From Brenneria roseae subsp. roseae (GTDB taxonomy: Bacteria; Pseudomonadota; Gammaproteobacteria; Enterobacterales; Enterobacteriaceae): 64,000 nt of DNA. Positions 9,529 to 20,195 of this stretch are shown here, in pieces. Within the stretch, counting starts at the first letter, position 1, and each line of letters starts with the position of its first letter. The notes under the pieces are model-generated. The model saw only the letters and a list, made by a program, of their open reading frames with translations, ran no database searches and was not told where the DNA came from. The translations under genes were made by a program, and so were the position numbers. Where the stretch lies: the NCBI RefSeq assembly GCF_003115845.1, contig NZ_KZ819023.1, forward strand, positions 148,920 to 212,919, given 5' to 3'.

Positions 9529-10443
9529 ATGTATTACGGTTTTGATATGGGTGGTACAAAGATCGAACTGGGTGTATTTGATGCCGAACTCAACAAGGTG
9601 TGGCAAAAGCGCGTGCCTACGCCGCGCGACAATTATGACGACCTGCTGAATACGTTTGTCGCGCTGGTCAGCGAGGCCGATGCGCAGGTGGGGATGGCCG
9701 GTCATGTCGGCATTGGTGTGCCGGGGATGCAAACGGGCAGCAACGGCAAGCTGTTTACGGCCAATTTGCCGGCAACCATGGGGCGTCCGCTGGGCGCTGA
9801 TCTGAGTGATATATTGCAGCGTGAAATTCGCATTAACAACGATGCCAACTGTTTTGTGTTATCGGAAGCCTGGGATACGGAGTTTCGTTCCTACCCGGTG
9901 GTGCTGGGAATGATCCTGGGTACGGGGGTTGGCGGCGGATTGGTGGTCAATGGCCGTCCGGTCGATGGGCGCAACGGCATCACCGGCGAGTTCGGGCATT
10001 TTCGACTGACTGTGGATGCACTGGATATTATTGGCGCCGATATTCCGCGCGTGAAGTGTGGCTGTGGCCAATCCGGTTGTATTGAAAACTATATTTCCGG
10101 TCGTGGCTTTGAATGGCTCTATTCACATTTCTATCAGGAGGCGCTCCCGGCCGTTACTATCATTCGGCACTATCGCGCCGGAGAGGCAAATGCGCTGGCG
10201 TTTGTCGATCGTTTCATGGATTTGCTGGCGGTCTGCCTGGGTAACCTGCTGACCATCTTCGATCCTCATCTGTTGATTCTTGGCGGCGGGTTATCGAATT
10301 TCGACGAAATTTATCAGATATTACCCACCCGTCTACCGTCCCGGCTGTTACCGATTGCCAAACTACCACGGATAGAAAAAGCGCGTTATGGTGATGCCGG
10401 CGGCGTTCGCGGCGCGGCTTTGCTACACTTAATGGATAACTAG
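9529..10443 (+). CDS. nagK: N-acetyl-D-glucosamine kinase
   Basis: NagK phosphorylates GlcNAc released by peptidoglycan recycling to GlcNAc-6-phosphate in the cytoplasm. The 304 residues are of family length (303). The ROK-family ATP motif '[16 protein letters not shown]' opens the protein. The substrate region includes 'INNDANCF' and '[13 protein letters not shown]', and the structural zinc motif '[17 protein letters not shown]' lies near residues 177-193. It sits between lolE and cobB as in other Enterobacterales. A good ribosome site (AAGGGGCAG) precedes the ATG. Confidence 0.96.
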   Translation: MYYGFDMGGTKIELGVFDAELNKVWQKRVPTPRDNYDDLLNTFVALVSEADAQVGMAGHVGIGVPGMQTGSNGKLFTANLPATMGRPLGADLSDILQREIRINNDANCFVLSEAWDTEFRSYPVVLGMILGTGVGGGLVVNGRPVDGRNGITGEFGHFRLTVDALDIIGADIPRVKCGCGQSGCIENYISGRGFEWLYSHFYQEALPAVTIIRHYRAGEANALAFVDRFMDLLAVCLGNLLTIFDPHLLILGGGLSNFDEIYQILPTRLPSRLLPIAKLPRIEKARYGDAGGVRGAALLHLMDN

Positions 10444-10454
10444 CAGGAGCATAT

Positions 10455-11285
10455 ATGCATACGCATCAACGATTGGGACGTTTTCATAAAGGGAAACGTA
10501 TGCGTCAGCAGCGCCTGCGTGCACGTATTTTTCATCGAGATTATCTGGCGGCGAGCGAAGTGAAAAAACCACGCGTTGTTGTGTTGACCGGAGCAGGTAT
10601 TTCTGCGGAATCTGGGATCCGTACCTTTCGTGCGGCTGATGGGCTGTGGGAGGAACATCGCGTTGAAGACGTCGCCACCCCCGAAGGGTTCCAGCGCGAT
10701 CCTCAACTGGTTCAGGCATTTTACAACGCTCGCCGGCGTCAGCTACAGCAGCCGGAAATTGTGCCTAATGCGGCGCATCTGGCCCTGGCTAATCTGGAGA
10801 CCATGCTGGGAGATAATTTCCAGCTGATCACACAGAACATTGATAACCTGCATGAACGTGCGGGCAGCCAGCGGGTAATCCACATGCATGGAGAACTGCT
10901 GAAAGTACGCTGTTGTCAGAGCGGCCAGGTATTTGACTGGACCGGCGATCTTTCTGCTGACGAACGTTGTCATTGCTGTCAGTTTCCTGCCCCTTTGCGC
11001 CCGCATGTCGTATGGTTTGGCGAAATGCCGCTGCATATGGACAAAATTTATCAGGCGTTGTCGCAGGCGGACTACTTTATTGCCATTGGGACATCCGGAC
11101 ACGTTTATCCTGCGGCGGGCTTTGTGCATGAGGCCCATGCGCACGGCGCCTATACGCTCGAACTGAACCTTGAACCGAGTCAGGTGGAAAGCCAGTTTGA
11201 CGAAAAAATCTATGGTCCGGCCAGCGTTATCGTGCCGGAGTTCGTCGGGGCCTGGCTGACGCGGCGTAAAAGCATCAAGTTTTAG
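10455..11285 (+). CDS. cobB: NAD-dependent sirtuin deacylase CobB
   Basis: CobB removes acetyl and succinyl groups from lysines using NAD, and for example reactivates acetyl-CoA synthetase. The 276 residues carry '[17 protein letters not shown]', '[13 protein letters not shown]', the catalytic His in 'HMHGELLKV', and zinc cysteines (CC near residue 153, CHCC near 174). The Tyr and Arg of 'FYNARRRQ' are the residues linked to succinyl-lysine preference. An N-terminal basic extension of about 35 residues precedes the core. In E. coli a second start gives a shorter form at this boundary; here the equivalent codon is a GTG at 10560 (Val-Lys-Lys-Pro), so a short form would need a non-ATG start. 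It begins 11 bases after nagK. Confidence 0.95.
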   Translation: MHTHQRLGRFHKGKRMRQQRLRARIFHRDYLAASEVKKPRVVVLTGAGISAESGIRTFRAADGLWEEHRVEDVATPEGFQRDPQLVQAFYNARRRQLQQPEIVPNAAHLALANLETMLGDNFQLITQNIDNLHERAGSQRVIHMHGELLKVRCCQSGQVFDWTGDLSADERCHCCQFPAPLRPHVVWFGEMPLHMDKIYQALSQADYFIAIGTSGHVYPAAGFVHEAHAHGAYTLELNLEPSQVESQFDEKIYGPASVIVPEFVGAWLTRRKSIKF

Positions 11286-11290
11286 CGGGA

Positions 11291-11488
11291 TCAGCGGTTA
11301 CCCGGTTTTTCTTCCCGCGGTAAATCGTCGCACTGACATTCGTTGACCTGATCGAATGGCAACGTCGCCGAGTGGTTAAAAAAACAGAACTCACTCTCGC
11401 GACAGTAAGCATGCTTTCCTGCCGGTGTCGTGGGTCTCGTTTGTGGATGAGCAGCCCACGCCATGAATCGTCGGAACATGGTCAGCAT
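11291..11488 (-). CDS. Small cysteine-containing protein of unknown function
   Basis: The 65-residue product has a basic start (MLTMFRRFMAWAAHPQTR), four cysteines (one in 'HAYCRES', one in 'EFCFF', and a Cys-x-Cys in 'NECQCDD') and a polar end. A good ribosome site (GAGGG, 7 bases before the ATG) supports translation. Its stop lies 5 bases from the cobB stop, so the two genes are convergent. No family was recognised. The cysteine arrangement would allow metal binding, but nothing confirms it. Confidence 0.5.
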   Translation of the reverse strand: MLTMFRRFMAWAAHPQTRPTTPAGKHAYCRESEFCFFNHSATLPFDQVNECQCDDLPREEKPGNR

Positions 11489-11711
11489 ATCGTTACCCTC
11501 GCGGTATCTGGAGCATGAGCGTTATTCTCATTTTTAAGCGTAGCCGATCTCTAATCATTCGCCGCATATCAAACATCGATAACGCGCCGATCGTGCAGGC
11601 AAATGCGCTGGAATTGCCGTTTCCGGATAGATGTTTTTCAACCTGTTTCATACGTTTCGCCGTAACCGCCATATTGGTATCCGGCACGTTTTTTTTTATT
11701 GCTGGTGGATG

Positions 11712-12713
11712 ATGCAGCCATTAAATCCGGGGTATACCCAGTTAACACGCCAGCAGCGTATTCAGGATCGCTGGCGGCTGGCAATTCTGTTGTGTCTGAC
11801 TCTTGTTATTCTGATCATCAGCCTGTGCGCCGGAGACCGCTGGATTTGGCCGGTGTCCTGGCTGGATGATTCACAACAGATTTTTGTCTGGCAATTACGC
11901 TTACCCAGAACGCTGGCCGTCATGCTGGTTGGTGCAAGTCTGGCGATGTCGGGAGCGGTGATGCAGGCGATATTCGATAATCCGCTGGCAGAGCCCGGCC
12001 TGTTGGGCGTAGCCAATGGAGCAGGCGTAGCGCTGGTGCTCACGGTACTGCTGGGACAAGGGCAACTGCCAGTCTGGGTACTGAGCCTGAGTGCGATTGC
12101 CGGAGCACTGCTGATTACCTTTCTTCTATTGCGCTTTGCCCGCCGGCATGTTTCCAATGCTCGTCTGTTATTAATCGGCGTGGCGCTGGGCATCATCTGT
12201 AGCGCAGTCATGACCTGGGCGGTCTATTTCAGCACCAGTCTTGATTTGCGCCAGCTTATGTACTGGATGATGGGCGGCTTCAGCGGTATCGACTGGCGGC
12301 ATGGCTGGCTGATTGCGGCGCTGTTGCCTTTCCTTGTGTGGCTGAGCCGGCAAGGGGCGGTGCTCAACTGGCTGGCGTTGGGGGAGGTGCAGGCGCGCCA
12401 GTTAGGGGTTTCTGTCTATCGCTGGCGTAATATTCTGGTGTTGATTATTGGGGTGTTGGTGGGGCTGAGTGTCGCTCTGGCCGGCGTTATCGGCTTTGTC
12501 GGTTTGATTATTCCGCATATGTTGCGCCTGTGCGGGTTGACCGATCAGCGTTATCTGTTAACCGGCTGTGCGTTGGCGGGCGGCGCCATTCTGATGCTGG
12601 CGGATACCGTTGCGCGTATTGCTTTGGTGTCCGCAGAGTTGCCGATTGGGGTGGTTACCGCTACGCTGGGCGCGCCGTGGTTTATTTGGTTGCTGTTACG
12701 TAACAGGATTTAG
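11712..12713 (+). CDS. btuC: Vitamin B12 ABC transporter permease BtuC
   Basis: BtuC forms the inner-membrane channel of the BtuCDF cobalamin importer. From the ATG at 11712 it has 333 residues (family about 326) with roughly ten hydrophobic segments. FecCD-family signatures are visible: '[21 protein letters not shown]', '[19 protein letters not shown]', '[11 protein letters not shown]', and near the end '[20 protein letters not shown]'. The frame extends upstream to 11631, but the added residues do not belong to the family. A second ATG at 11709 directly precedes the chosen one. The gene is separated from ihfA here, unlike in E. coli, and is followed by btuE and btuD. Confidence 0.93.
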   Translation: MQPLNPGYTQLTRQQRIQDRWRLAILLCLTLVILIISLCAGDRWIWPVSWLDDSQQIFVWQLRLPRTLAVMLVGASLAMSGAVMQAIFDNPLAEPGLLGVANGAGVALVLTVLLGQGQLPVWVLSLSAIAGALLITFLLLRFARRHVSNARLLLIGVALGIICSAVMTWAVYFSTSLDLRQLMYWMMGGFSGIDWRHGWLIAALLPFLVWLSRQGAVLNWLALGEVQARQLGVSVYRWRNILVLIIGVLVGLSVALAGVIGFVGLIIPHMLRLCGLTDQRYLLTGCALAGGAILMLADTVARIALVSAELPIGVVTATLGAPWFIWLLLRNRI

Positions 12714-12779
12714 TCCACTGTACCGAACAGCCTGACGGCTGACGGGCTTGATGAATCACAGGATAAAAGGATCAAGACG

Positions 12780-13331
12780 ATGAGTAATGAAATCTACGCC
12801 ATCCCGCTCAAAACGATCGGAGGGGAAGCGACAACGCTTGAAGCCTATCAGGGAAAGGTCGCTTTAATCGTCAATGTTGCCTCGCAGTGTGGTTTGACGA
12901 AGCAATATGAAGCGCTGGAAAAAATATATGAAACCTACCGTGACCAAGGGTTCGTCGTGCTGGGGTTTCCATCAAATGAATTTGCCGGACAAGAACCGGG
13001 CAGTGAAGAAGAGATTCAGGCGTTTTGCCGGGGAACGTTTGGCGTACAGTTCCCGATGTTCAGCAAAATTGAGGTCAACGGCGCCAACCGGCACCCGCTA
13101 TATCAGCTATTGATCCGCGAGCAGCCTAAAGCAACCGGGTCTATGCTGAGCGGTTTTTATGCCCGGTTGGTTAATAAAGGTCGCAAGCCGGTCCATCCGG
13201 AAGATATTTTATGGAATTTTGAAAAATTCCTGATTAATCGCCAGGGACAGGTTATTCAGCGTTTTGCGCCCGATCTGACGCCTGATGATGCAACGGTTAT
13301 TGCAGCAATAGAAGAGGCGTTGGCAAAGTAA
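12780..13331 (+). CDS. btuE: Glutathione peroxidase-like thiol peroxidase BtuE
   Basis: BtuE reduces hydroperoxides with thioredoxin or glutathione and is not needed for B12 transport despite its name. The 183 residues equal the E. coli length. The peroxidatic residue is a cysteine in 'NVASQCGLT' (near residue 37), not selenocysteine. The partner Gln and Trp regions are present as 'GFPSNEFAGQEPGS' and 'ILWNFEKFLI'. It lies between btuC and btuD, and its TAA directly abuts the btuD start. Confidence 0.95.
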   Translation: MSNEIYAIPLKTIGGEATTLEAYQGKVALIVNVASQCGLTKQYEALEKIYETYRDQGFVVLGFPSNEFAGQEPGSEEEIQAFCRGTFGVQFPMFSKIEVNGANRHPLYQLLIREQPKATGSMLSGFYARLVNKGRKPVHPEDILWNFEKFLINRQGQVIQRFAPDLTPDDATVIAAIEEALAK

Positions 13332-14108
13332 TTGGGACAGGAAGATACGCCGCTATTAAGGTTGAGGCAGGCTGGTGTGGTGCCTCGTCTGTCTCCGGTT
13401 GATGCCGAATGCGGCGCGGGTGAACTGCTGCATATTATCGGCCCGAATGGGGCCGGTAAAAGCACGCTGCTGGCCCGGTTGGCCGGGTTGCTCGCGGGTG
13501 AAGGCGAGATCTATTTGTCCGGCGCGCCGCTTTCTCAGTTGTCTGCTCAGCATCTGGCGCTGCAACGCGCCTATCTGGCGCAGCAGCAACCTCCGATGGC
13601 TTTCATGCCGGTATTCCAGTATTTACGCTTATGCCAACCGCCGATGGCCGATGAACAAGGGCTTGAGGACGTCGTGCATTTTCTCGCCGATCGTCTGCTG
13701 CTGACGGATAAGTTGGCTCGCCCATTAACCCGACTCTCCGGTGGCGAGTGGCAGCGGGTCCGGCTGGCCGCCGCATGCTTGCAGATTTGGCCGACGCTGA
13801 ATCCGTATGCCCGGCTGCTGTTGCTGGATGAACCGGCCAATAGTCTGGACGTTGCACAGCAGGTCGCGCTGGATGAACTCCTGCATCAGCTTTGTCGATC
13901 GGGTATTACCGTTATTTTGTGCGCGCACGATTTGAATCATAGTCTCCACCATGCCGATCGCGTCTGGCTGATCGCTGCCGGACAGCTTATCGCACAGGGA
14001 AAGGCGGATGACGTGATGGATCCGGCGTTGCTGTCACCGGTATTCGGCGTGGATTTTCAACGTCACCAGGTTGATGGCCGCCACTGGATTATTCCTCGCA
14101 GTGTTTGA
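13332..14108 (+). CDS. btuD: Vitamin B12 ABC transporter ATPase BtuD
   Basis: BtuD drives cobalamin import through BtuC. The 258-residue frame shows Walker A 'GPNGAGKST' near residue 39, signature 'LSGGEWQRVRLAAACLQ', Walker B 'LLLLDEPANSLD', and the switch His in 'LCAHDLNHSLHHADRVWL'. The 'SGGEWQRVRLAA' form is specific to BtuD. The start used is a TTG that touches the btuE stop. Family members begin at about this point, and no ATG lies before the Walker A motif, so a non-ATG start is likely. Confidence 0.93.
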   Translation: MGQEDTPLLRLRQAGVVPRLSPVDAECGAGELLHIIGPNGAGKSTLLARLAGLLAGEGEIYLSGAPLSQLSAQHLALQRAYLAQQQPPMAFMPVFQYLRLCQPPMADEQGLEDVVHFLADRLLLTDKLARPLTRLSGGEWQRVRLAAACLQIWPTLNPYARLLLLDEPANSLDVAQQVALDELLHQLCRSGITVILCAHDLNHSLHHADRVWLIAAGQLIAQGKADDVMDPALLSPVFGVDFQRHQVDGRHWIIPRSV

Positions 14109-14244
14109 TTTGCCATATTCGCACAATCGGAAATATCGGCTCTACTTGCCTGTTATCGCCGTTCTGTCTAGATTAGACAGAAATATCATTCAGATAACAT
14201 TTGCCGGGTGTGACAGACATCCGCTGATTTCTCAGGTAACGAGC

Positions 14245-14715
14245 ATGATACGGTTAAGACATCTGTTGATACTGGCAAGTCTGATATTGGTCGGGTGCAG
14301 CAGTCATAAAGGCCCGCCGCCAAACGCGCGTCTGAGTGATTCCATCATGGTGATCGCACAGTTAAACGATCAACTCAATGAGTGGTACAGAACGCCTTAT
14401 CGTTATGGTGGTCTGGATCGAAACGGTATTGATTGTTCGGGTTTTGTTTACCTGACCTTCCGCGATCGGTTCGGTCTGCAATTGCCGCGTACCACCGAAG
14501 CGCAGACTGAACTCGGCGAGCGGGTCGATCGCGACAGTCTGTTGCCGGGCGATCTGGTTTTTTTCAAAACCGGCAGCGGCAGCAACGGATTGCACGTGGG
14601 AATTTATGATAAAGACGATCAGTTTATTCACGCATCCACCAGCCAGGGCGTTATTCGTTCATCGCTGGATAACGTTTACTGGAAACGGGCGTACTGGCAG
14701 GCTCGCCGTATCTGA
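14245..14715 (+). CDS. nlpC: NlpC/P60 family cell-wall lipoprotein
   Basis: NlpC is a predicted peptidoglycan endopeptidase attached to a membrane by lipid. From the ATG at 14245 it has 156 residues (E. coli 154). A signal sequence ([18 protein letters not shown]) ends in the lipobox Leu-Val-Gly-Cys at residue 18. The catalytic triad is visible as the Cys of '[11 protein letters not shown]', the His of 'LHVGIYD' and the His of 'FIHAST'. The frame is open upstream to 14071, but the ribosome site AGGTAACGAG and the signal peptide fix the start. It follows btuD, as in E. coli. Confidence 0.94.
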   Translation: MIRLRHLLILASLILVGCSSHKGPPPNARLSDSIMVIAQLNDQLNEWYRTPYRYGGLDRNGIDCSGFVYLTFRDRFGLQLPRTTEAQTELGERVDRDSLLPGDLVFFKTGSGSNGLHVGIYDKDDQFIHASTSQGVIRSSLDNVYWKRAYWQARRI

Positions 14716-14744
14716 TTTCCTCCTTTCATGACATGGAGCCGCTT

Positions 14745-15761
14745 ATGTCTTCTCTGCGCTTATTACTCTCTGATTCCTTCGATCCCTGGTTTAATCTGGC
14801 GGTTGAAGAGTGCATTTTTCGTCAAATGCCGCCGACACAGCGCGTACTGTTTCTCTGGCGTAACGCCGAAACGGTGGTTATCGGCCGTGCGCAGAATCCA
14901 TGGAAAGAGTGTAATACGCGTCGGATGGAAGAAGACGGCATTAAGCTGGCACGGCGCAGCAGCGGTGGTGGCGCGGTGTTCCATGATTTGGGAAACACCT
15001 GTTTCACCTTTATGGCGGGCAAACCCGAATATGATAAAAGCGTTTCGACCCGCATTATTCTCAACGCGTTGTCAGATCTTGGCATCAAGGCCAGTGCTTC
15101 CGGTCGCAACGATCTGGTGGTGGAAACGACAGAAGGGAGTCGAAAAATATCCGGTTCTGCCTACCGTGAAACCAAAGATCGCGGCTTTCATCATGGAACG
15201 TTACTGCTAAATGCAAATTTAAGTCGTCTGGCGGATTACTTAAACCCGGATATTAAAAAATTACAGGCTAAGGGAATTACATCGGTACGTTCGCGGGTGG
15301 CGAATCTGGTTGAACTCTTGCCCGCTATCGATCACCACGGCGTGTGTCAGGCGATTATTCAGGCTTTTTTTGACTATTACGGCGAACGTTGTGCGCCTGA
15401 AATCATTTCACCTGCGGCATTTCCCGATTTACCCGGTTTCAGTGAGCAGTTTGCCCGGCAAAGCAGTTGGGAATGGAATTTTGGGCAAGCGCCGGATTTC
15501 TCTCATTTATTAGATAACCGTTTTTCCTGGGGCGGTGTGGAATTACATTTTGATGTCGCACGCGGAGTTATTAATCGAGCTCAGATTTATACCGACAGTT
15601 TGAATCCGACGCCGCTTGAAACGCTGGCTGTTGAATTACCCGGCACGCTATACCGGCCAGAAAATATGGCTGAGATATGTCAGCAATTGATAAAAAAATT
15701 CCCTGAACAAGGTGAGGAATTGCAGCAACTGTCGGCGTGGATAGTAACAAGTATTCGCTAA
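14745..15761 (+). CDS. lplA: Lipoate-protein ligase A
   Basis: LplA adenylates free lipoate and joins it to lysines of the 2-oxoacid dehydrogenase E2 subunits and glycine cleavage H protein. Starting at the ATG at 14745 gives 338 residues, the E. coli length; GGAG lies 6 bases upstream. The frame also has an ATG at 14733, which would add four residues. Motifs are '[16 protein letters not shown]', the lipoyl loop '[15 protein letters not shown]', and the catalytic-lysine region '[15 protein letters not shown]'. The C-terminal accessory domain is complete. In E. coli lplA is elsewhere, so its place after nlpC is a local rearrangement. Confidence 0.96.
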   Translation: MSSLRLLLSDSFDPWFNLAVEECIFRQMPPTQRVLFLWRNAETVVIGRAQNPWKECNTRRMEEDGIKLARRSSGGGAVFHDLGNTCFTFMAGKPEYDKSVSTRIILNALSDLGIKASASGRNDLVVETTEGSRKISGSAYRETKDRGFHHGTLLLNANLSRLADYLNPDIKKLQAKGITSVRSRVANLVELLPAIDHHGVCQAIIQAFFDYYGERCAPEIISPAAFPDLPGFSEQFARQSSWEWNFGQAPDFSHLLDNRFSWGGVELHFDVARGVINRAQIYTDSLNPTPLETLAVELPGTLYRPENMAEICQQLIKKFPEQGEELQQLSAWIVTSIR

Positions 15762-15816
15762 TCTCCCTTTTCCCGTCTGGTTAAGCGGTTCAGAAACGGA
15801 TAGGGGAAAGGTCAGA

Positions 15817-15975
15817 GTGGATAAGGTACTTTTTTTAATCTATAACTTAGTAATGATTTGTTTTAGTATCGAACTACTGGCCGGTTTTTTTATCACTGGC
15901 GTGACGACGGAGCTTAAACACGTTATTTATCGCTATCTACGGTTTCTATTTTCAGCTGATGGTCACAAGTCGTGA
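15817..15975 (+). CDS. Candidate small membrane protein (52 residues)
   Basis: A GTG-started frame of 53 codons fills much of the lplA-ydiV gap. It encodes one hydrophobic helix (about residues 5-28, 'LFLIYNLVMICFSIELLAG') followed by a basic amphipathic tail 'HVIYRYLRFLF'. An AAAGG element lies about 7 bases before the GTG. No known family was recognised. It could be real or a chance frame in AT-rich DNA. It is the only ORF there that reads like protein. Confidence 0.35.
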   Translation: MDKVLFLIYNLVMICFSIELLAGFFITGVTTELKHVIYRYLRFLFSADGHKS

Positions 15976-16029
15976 TAGTTATCAATAAGCTGGAGCAACA
16001 CCACTACTATTTTACTTTAACAATACCTT

Positions 16030-16752
16030 ATGTTTGTTCGGTTAGAAGTAGATTATGTCAGTGATTATGTTTTCTGGCCTATTTATAGCCTGGAAGGCAG
16101 GCTGGTTGCTGTCGAAATGATAAGTAGATTTAATAGTTCTTCAGGTAATCTGAGTATGCCGTCAGATATTCTGTTTACCCTGTTAAATAGCATGCAACGG
16201 TATGATTTCATTAATGAACAAATTTCATTTATTCAGGATAAAGCCAGTTGGTTCATTGATAATGATATTCTTTTAGTGTTGCGGGTTGACCATGCAGTCG
16301 TGGATCTCTTTATGCAATCCGAGACGCTATGCCGTTCTCTGCGGCGTTTTACCTTCATCCAGTTGGAAATTAATGAGTATTTCCCCGGTCTATCACAAGG
16401 GAAAGAAAACGCGGTGTTGGCCAAAATAAGCCAGGCGTTTGGTCTTTGGCTGGACAACTTCGGCGCCGGGAAAAGTAATCTGAAGTCTTTGCATGATGGA
16501 TTGCTGTGCGGTGTCAAATTGGATCAAAACTTTGTGGAGCATTTATTATCGCGTCCCCAAAATACGCTCATCATGGATCCCTTATTGAGAATAATTAAAA
16601 ACTATTATCAAGATATCAACGTTATTGTTAAAGGTATCGGCACCGCCGAGTACTTTCATAAAGTTAAGAACTTAAATATCGATGCAGTACAAGGTGAGTT
16701 ATGGCCTGCCGTTCATTTTGATGAACTAAGAAAAAAAATCGAGCTCCCTTGA
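16030..16752 (+). CDS. rflP: Degenerate EAL-domain regulator YdiV/RflP
   Basis: YdiV is an EAL-fold protein that does not hydrolyse cyclic-di-GMP. It binds FlhD and lowers FlhDC activity, repressing flagella under poor nutrition. The 240 residues match its length (237). The catalytic EAL signature is replaced by 'VEMISRF' near residue 28. Other conserved positions include 'FIQLEINEYFPGLSQGKEN', 'LDNFGAGKSNLKSLHDGL' and 'VQGELWPAV'. Loss of the metal-binding Glu and Asp set supports a protein-binding role. In E. coli ydiV lies next to nlpC; here lplA lies between. AT-rich codon use differs somewhat from the neighbours. Confidence 0.85.
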   Translation: MFVRLEVDYVSDYVFWPIYSLEGRLVAVEMISRFNSSSGNLSMPSDILFTLLNSMQRYDFINEQISFIQDKASWFIDNDILLVLRVDHAVVDLFMQSETLCRSLRRFTFIQLEINEYFPGLSQGKENAVLAKISQAFGLWLDNFGAGKSNLKSLHDGLLCGVKLDQNFVEHLLSRPQNTLIMDPLLRIIKNYYQDINVIVKGIGTAEYFHKVKNLNIDAVQGELWPAVHFDELRKKIELP

Positions 16753-16929
16753 AGCTTCTTTTATCCGTTAATCTCTTCATTGGCACAAAGCGACAGCCCA
16801 CAGGGTGACGGGCAGGATAGTCCGCCATAAAAAAAATGCAGGCGCGTTTTTCAAAACGAATATCCCTGTTTTCCCTCGGTGTTAATTCTCTTGCTGGCCA
16901 TCTACACTTTCTTTTATAGGGGAGAAACT

Positions 16930-18381
16930 ATGCCGAAAAGACCACAGTTCGTTAATCATTACTTTCAGCAGTTGCCGGGGTTTTACACTGCGCTTAAACC
17001 TACGCCGCTTGCAGGGGCCCGTCTGCTTTATTATAGCGAGGGGCTGGCAAATGAACTGGAGCTCTCTCCTGAGTATTTTACCGCTGAGAAGAGCGGCATC
17101 TGGAGTGGCGAGACGCTGCTGCCGGGTATGGAGCCATTGGCTCAGGTTTATAGCGGACACCAGTTTGGTATGTGGGCCGGGCAGTTAGGTGATGGCCGCG
17201 GCATTCTGCTGGGTGAACAGCAACTGGCGGATGGGCGCACGCTGGACTGGCATCTTAAAGGGGCCGGCCTGACGCCTTATTCGCGTATGGGCGATGGCCG
17301 GGCGGTTTTACGCTCGGTCATCCGGGAGTTTCTGGCGTCTGAAGCGATGCACCATCTGGGTATTCCTACGACGCGCGCGCTAACCGTTGTCTCCAGTGAA
17401 CAGCTCGTACAGCGCGAGCGGGAAGAACCGGGCGCGATGTTATTGCGCGTAGCGGAAAGCCATGTGCGCTTCGGCCATTTTGAGCATTTTTACTATCATC
17501 ATGAACCGGATAAGGTCCGGCAGTTGGCGGATTACATCATCGCGCGGCATTGGCCGCAGTGGCGGGATGACGCGCAACGCTACGCCTTATGGTTCGGTGA
17601 CGTCGTCGAACGGACTGCCCGCCTGATGGCTCAGTGGCAAGCGGTTGGTTTTGCTCATGGTGTAATGAATACGGACAACATGTCGATCCTCGGTTTGACG
17701 ATAGACTACGGGCCATATGGTTTTCTGGATGACTATCAGCCCGATTATATCTGTAATCATTCCGACCATCAGGGCCGTTATGCCTTCGATAACCAGCCGG
17801 CTGTTGGGTTATGGAATCTCCATCGTCTGGCTCAGGCGCTGTCAGGATTGATGAGTACCGAGGTGCTGGAGCATGCGTTGGCGCGCTATGAACCAGCGTT
17901 GATGCAGCGGTATGGTTCGCTGATGCGCGCCAAATTGGGACTGTTTACCGCCGACGCTCAGGATAATGACATTCTGGTAGGGTTACTGCGGTTGATGCAA
18001 CAAGAGCGGCGCGATTATACCCGCACCTTCCGGCTATTGGCGGAGAGTGAGAAGCATGCGGCGCTTTCGCCGTTGCGGGATGAGTTTATCGATCGTCAGG
18101 CGTTTGACCAGTGGTTTAGCGCCTATCGCAAACGACTGATGCAGGAAGAACAGAGTGATGCCGAGCGGCAACAAAGCATGAAATCGGCCAATCCAAAATA
18201 TATTTTGCGCAACTATCTGGTTCAGAACGCCATTGAACGAGCGGAAAAAGAGGATATCAGCGTGCTGGCGCGTTTGCATCAGGCGCTGTGCCGTCCTTAT
18301 GACGATATGCCCGAGATGGACGATCTGGCGGCGTTACCGCCAGAGTGGGGCAAACATCTGGAAATATCCTGCTCCAGCTGA
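16930..18381 (+). CDS. selO: Protein adenylyltransferase SelO (YdiU)
   Basis: SelO is a pseudokinase-fold enzyme that transfers AMP from ATP to Ser, Thr or Tyr of target proteins in redox stress. From the ATG at 16930 (preceded by GGGGAG) it has 483 residues (E. coli 478). Core motifs are '[18 protein letters not shown]', '[19 protein letters not shown]' and '[19 protein letters not shown]', which carries the metal ligands. The protein ends in Cys-Ser-Ser. The same end carries selenocysteine in animal SelO, so the redox tail is kept with cysteine. An upstream in-frame ATG at 16879 adds a non-family hydrophobic stretch and is rejected. Confidence 0.95.
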   Translation: MPKRPQFVNHYFQQLPGFYTALKPTPLAGARLLYYSEGLANELELSPEYFTAEKSGIWSGETLLPGMEPLAQVYSGHQFGMWAGQLGDGRGILLGEQQLADGRTLDWHLKGAGLTPYSRMGDGRAVLRSVIREFLASEAMHHLGIPTTRALTVVSSEQLVQREREEPGAMLLRVAESHVRFGHFEHFYYHHEPDKVRQLADYIIARHWPQWRDDAQRYALWFGDVVERTARLMAQWQAVGFAHGVMNTDNMSILGLTIDYGPYGFLDDYQPDYICNHSDHQGRYAFDNQPAVGLWNLHRLAQALSGLMSTEVLEHALARYEPALMQRYGSLMRAKLGLFTADAQDNDILVGLLRLMQQERRDYTRTFRLLAESEKHAALSPLRDEFIDRQAFDQWFSAYRKRLMQEEQSDAERQQSMKSANPKYILRNYLVQNAIERAEKEDISVLARLHQALCRPYDDMPEMDDLAALPPEWGKHLEISCSS

Positions 18382-18397
18382 GGTTGAGTGCCGACGT

Positions 18398-19198
18398 CTA
18401 CTGACGCAGGTAAACCTGCGGAATGGGGTATTCAGGGTGTGGGCTGACGTTGAGATCGGCCTGATACCAATGGGTGAGTACGTCGGCCCGCAGCACTTGC
18501 TCTGGTGTCCCTTGCGCAACCAGTTCACCTTCATGCAGCAGCAGAATTCTGTCGGCATACAGCGCAGCCAGGTTAAGATCGTGCAGGACGCAGCACACGG
18601 CCAACGGCTGCTGGCGGGTCAGCTGTTTCAGCAACCGCAACAGATGCTGCTGATGATATAAATCCAATGCTGAGGTGGGTTCGTCCAAAAACAGCCAACC
18701 GGGCGTCGGCTGCGGGTGCCAGAGCTGCGCCAGCACGCGGGCCAACTGAACGCGCTGCTGTTCGCCGCCAGACAGATGGCGGTAATCCCGGGTTGCCAGC
18801 GTCAGACAGCCGGTTTGTTCCATTACCTGCCGGACCACCGTTTCGTTGTGCTGAGCACGTCCATGAGGCGCACGTCCCATCAAGACAACATCCTGAACGC
18901 TGAAGGCAAATGCCATTCCACTGTGTTGACGCATCACTGCACGGGTTCTCGCCAGCGCATTGGGTTGCCATTGCGCAAAGGATTTTCCTGCCAACAGACA
19001 TTCACCCTGCTGAGGGGTTAAATAGCCGGTTAAGAGCCGTAGCAGCGTCGATTTTCCTGCCCCGTTGGGGCCGATAATCGCCACAATTTCACCACAGCCG
19101 ACCTCAAGGGAAACATCCTTTATCAGGTAGCGTTCACCGGTGTGGAAACTGAGGTGACGCGCAATCATCGACGTTTCGGGCGTGGCGGGATTACTCAT
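18398..19198 (-). CDS. hmuV: Haem ABC transporter ATPase HmuV
   Basis: HmuV powers haem import through HmuU. From the ATG at 19198 it has 266 residues; AGGA lies about 7 bases upstream and the start overlaps hmuU by 8 bases. Motifs are Walker A 'GPNGAGKST', '[20 protein letters not shown]', signature '[19 protein letters not shown]', Walker B '[12 protein letters not shown]', and the switch His in '[15 protein letters not shown]'. The frame extends eight residues upstream to 19222, which is less likely. It is the last gene of hmuSTUV and converges on selO, with 16 bases between the stops. Confidence 0.94.
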   Translation of the reverse strand: MSNPATPETSMIARHLSFHTGERYLIKDVSLEVGCGEIVAIIGPNGAGKSTLLRLLTGYLTPQQGECLLAGKSFAQWQPNALARTRAVMRQHSGMAFAFSVQDVVLMGRAPHGRAQHNETVVRQVMEQTGCLTLATRDYRHLSGGEQQRVQLARVLAQLWHPQPTPGWLFLDEPTSALDLYHQQHLLRLLKQLTRQQPLAVCCVLHDLNLAALYADRILLLHEGELVAQGTPEQVLRADVLTHWYQADLNVSPHPEYPIPQVYLRQ

Positions 19199-20195
19199 TT
19201 CCGCGTCCTTTGTGCTGAACAATCAGCCATAAGAAGTAGGGGCCGCCAATCAGACTGCTTAGCAAACCGACGGGCAATTCCGCCGGAGACAGTATCGTCC
19301 GGGCCAGCGTATCGGCGACCAGCAGCAGGCAGGCTCCGCCCAGTGCGGAACCCGGTATCAACCAGCGGTGATCGGCACCCAAATGCATTCGAATCAGATG
19401 TGGAATAACCAATCCGATAAAGCTGATGACACCACTGACGGCAACGGCGACGCCGACCAACAGAGAGCTTAACAGCAGCAGCGTGTGCTTGGTGCGCTTC
19501 ACGTTGACGCCAAGATAATGTGCTTCCTCATCCCCCAGCTGTAACAGATTCAAAAGACGAGCCTGATACAACGTTATGATAATGGCCGGAATGACCAACG
19601 TGCCGGCGACTAATAGCATCGGCCATTGCGCTTGTCCCAGACTGCCCATCCCCCACAGAGAGAACTGGCGTAACTGCTGATCGGTACTGATGTAGGTCAG
19701 AACCCCGATGGATGCCATACATAACGCGTTAAGGGCGATACCTGCCAGCAACAGACGCGTGACGCCGCCCTGTCCGGAACGATTAAGGATGAAAATAATC
19801 GCGGTAATCGCCAGACTGCCGACAAAAGCGGCCAGCATGGGGCTATAAAGCGCCAGCAGCGGGGGCAACCCCAGCGGCAGCACGATGGTCAGCGCAACGC
19901 ATAGCGCTGCGCCGCTGCTGATCCCCAGCAGGCCGGGATCGGCCAGTGGGTTACGAAACAATCCCTGCATGATGGCCCCGGAACAGGCCAGCGCACAGCC
20001 GACCAGCACGGCCAGCAACACGCGGGGAATACGGATATTCAGCCAGATATGCCAGAGCGGATCGTCAAATGGCGTCTGCCACAGTGTTTTAAATGACAGG
20101 GCCAGCGCGCCCAGATTTGACGCGCCGACCATCAGTATCAACAACAATAGCAGTAATGCAGCCAGCCAATAACGAGGATGAAACCGTTGTATCAT
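19191..20195 (-). CDS. hmuU: Haem ABC transporter permease HmuU
   Basis: HmuU is the FecCD-type inner-membrane permease for haem. Its 334 residues hold about ten hydrophobic segments. Family signatures are '[20 protein letters not shown]', '[21 protein letters not shown]', '[15 protein letters not shown]', and '[20 protein letters not shown]' near the end. It overlaps hmuT by 4 bases and hmuV by 8, so the four genes form one tightly coupled operon. BtuC at 11712 is its paralogue for B12. Confidence 0.95.
   Translation of the reverse strand: MIQRFHPRYWLAALLLLLLILMVGASNLGALALSFKTLWQTPFDDPLWHIWLNIRIPRVLLAVLVGCALACSGAIMQGLFRNPLADPGLLGISSGAALCVALTIVLPLGLPPLLALYSPMLAAFVGSLAITAIIFILNRSGQGGVTRLLLAGIALNALCMASIGVLTYISTDQQLRQFSLWGMGSLGQAQWPMLLVAGTLVIPAIIITLYQARLLNLLQLGDEEAHYLGVNVKRTKHTLLLLSSLLVGVAVAVSGVISFIGLVIPHLIRMHLGADHRWLIPGSALGGACLLLVADTLARTILSPAELPVGLLSSLIGGPYFLWLIVQHKGRGNE

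Noticed and set aside
14071..14244. Upstream extension of the nlpC frame
   Set aside because: The lipoprotein signal peptide starts at 14245, with a good ribosome site; the extension is non-family sequence.
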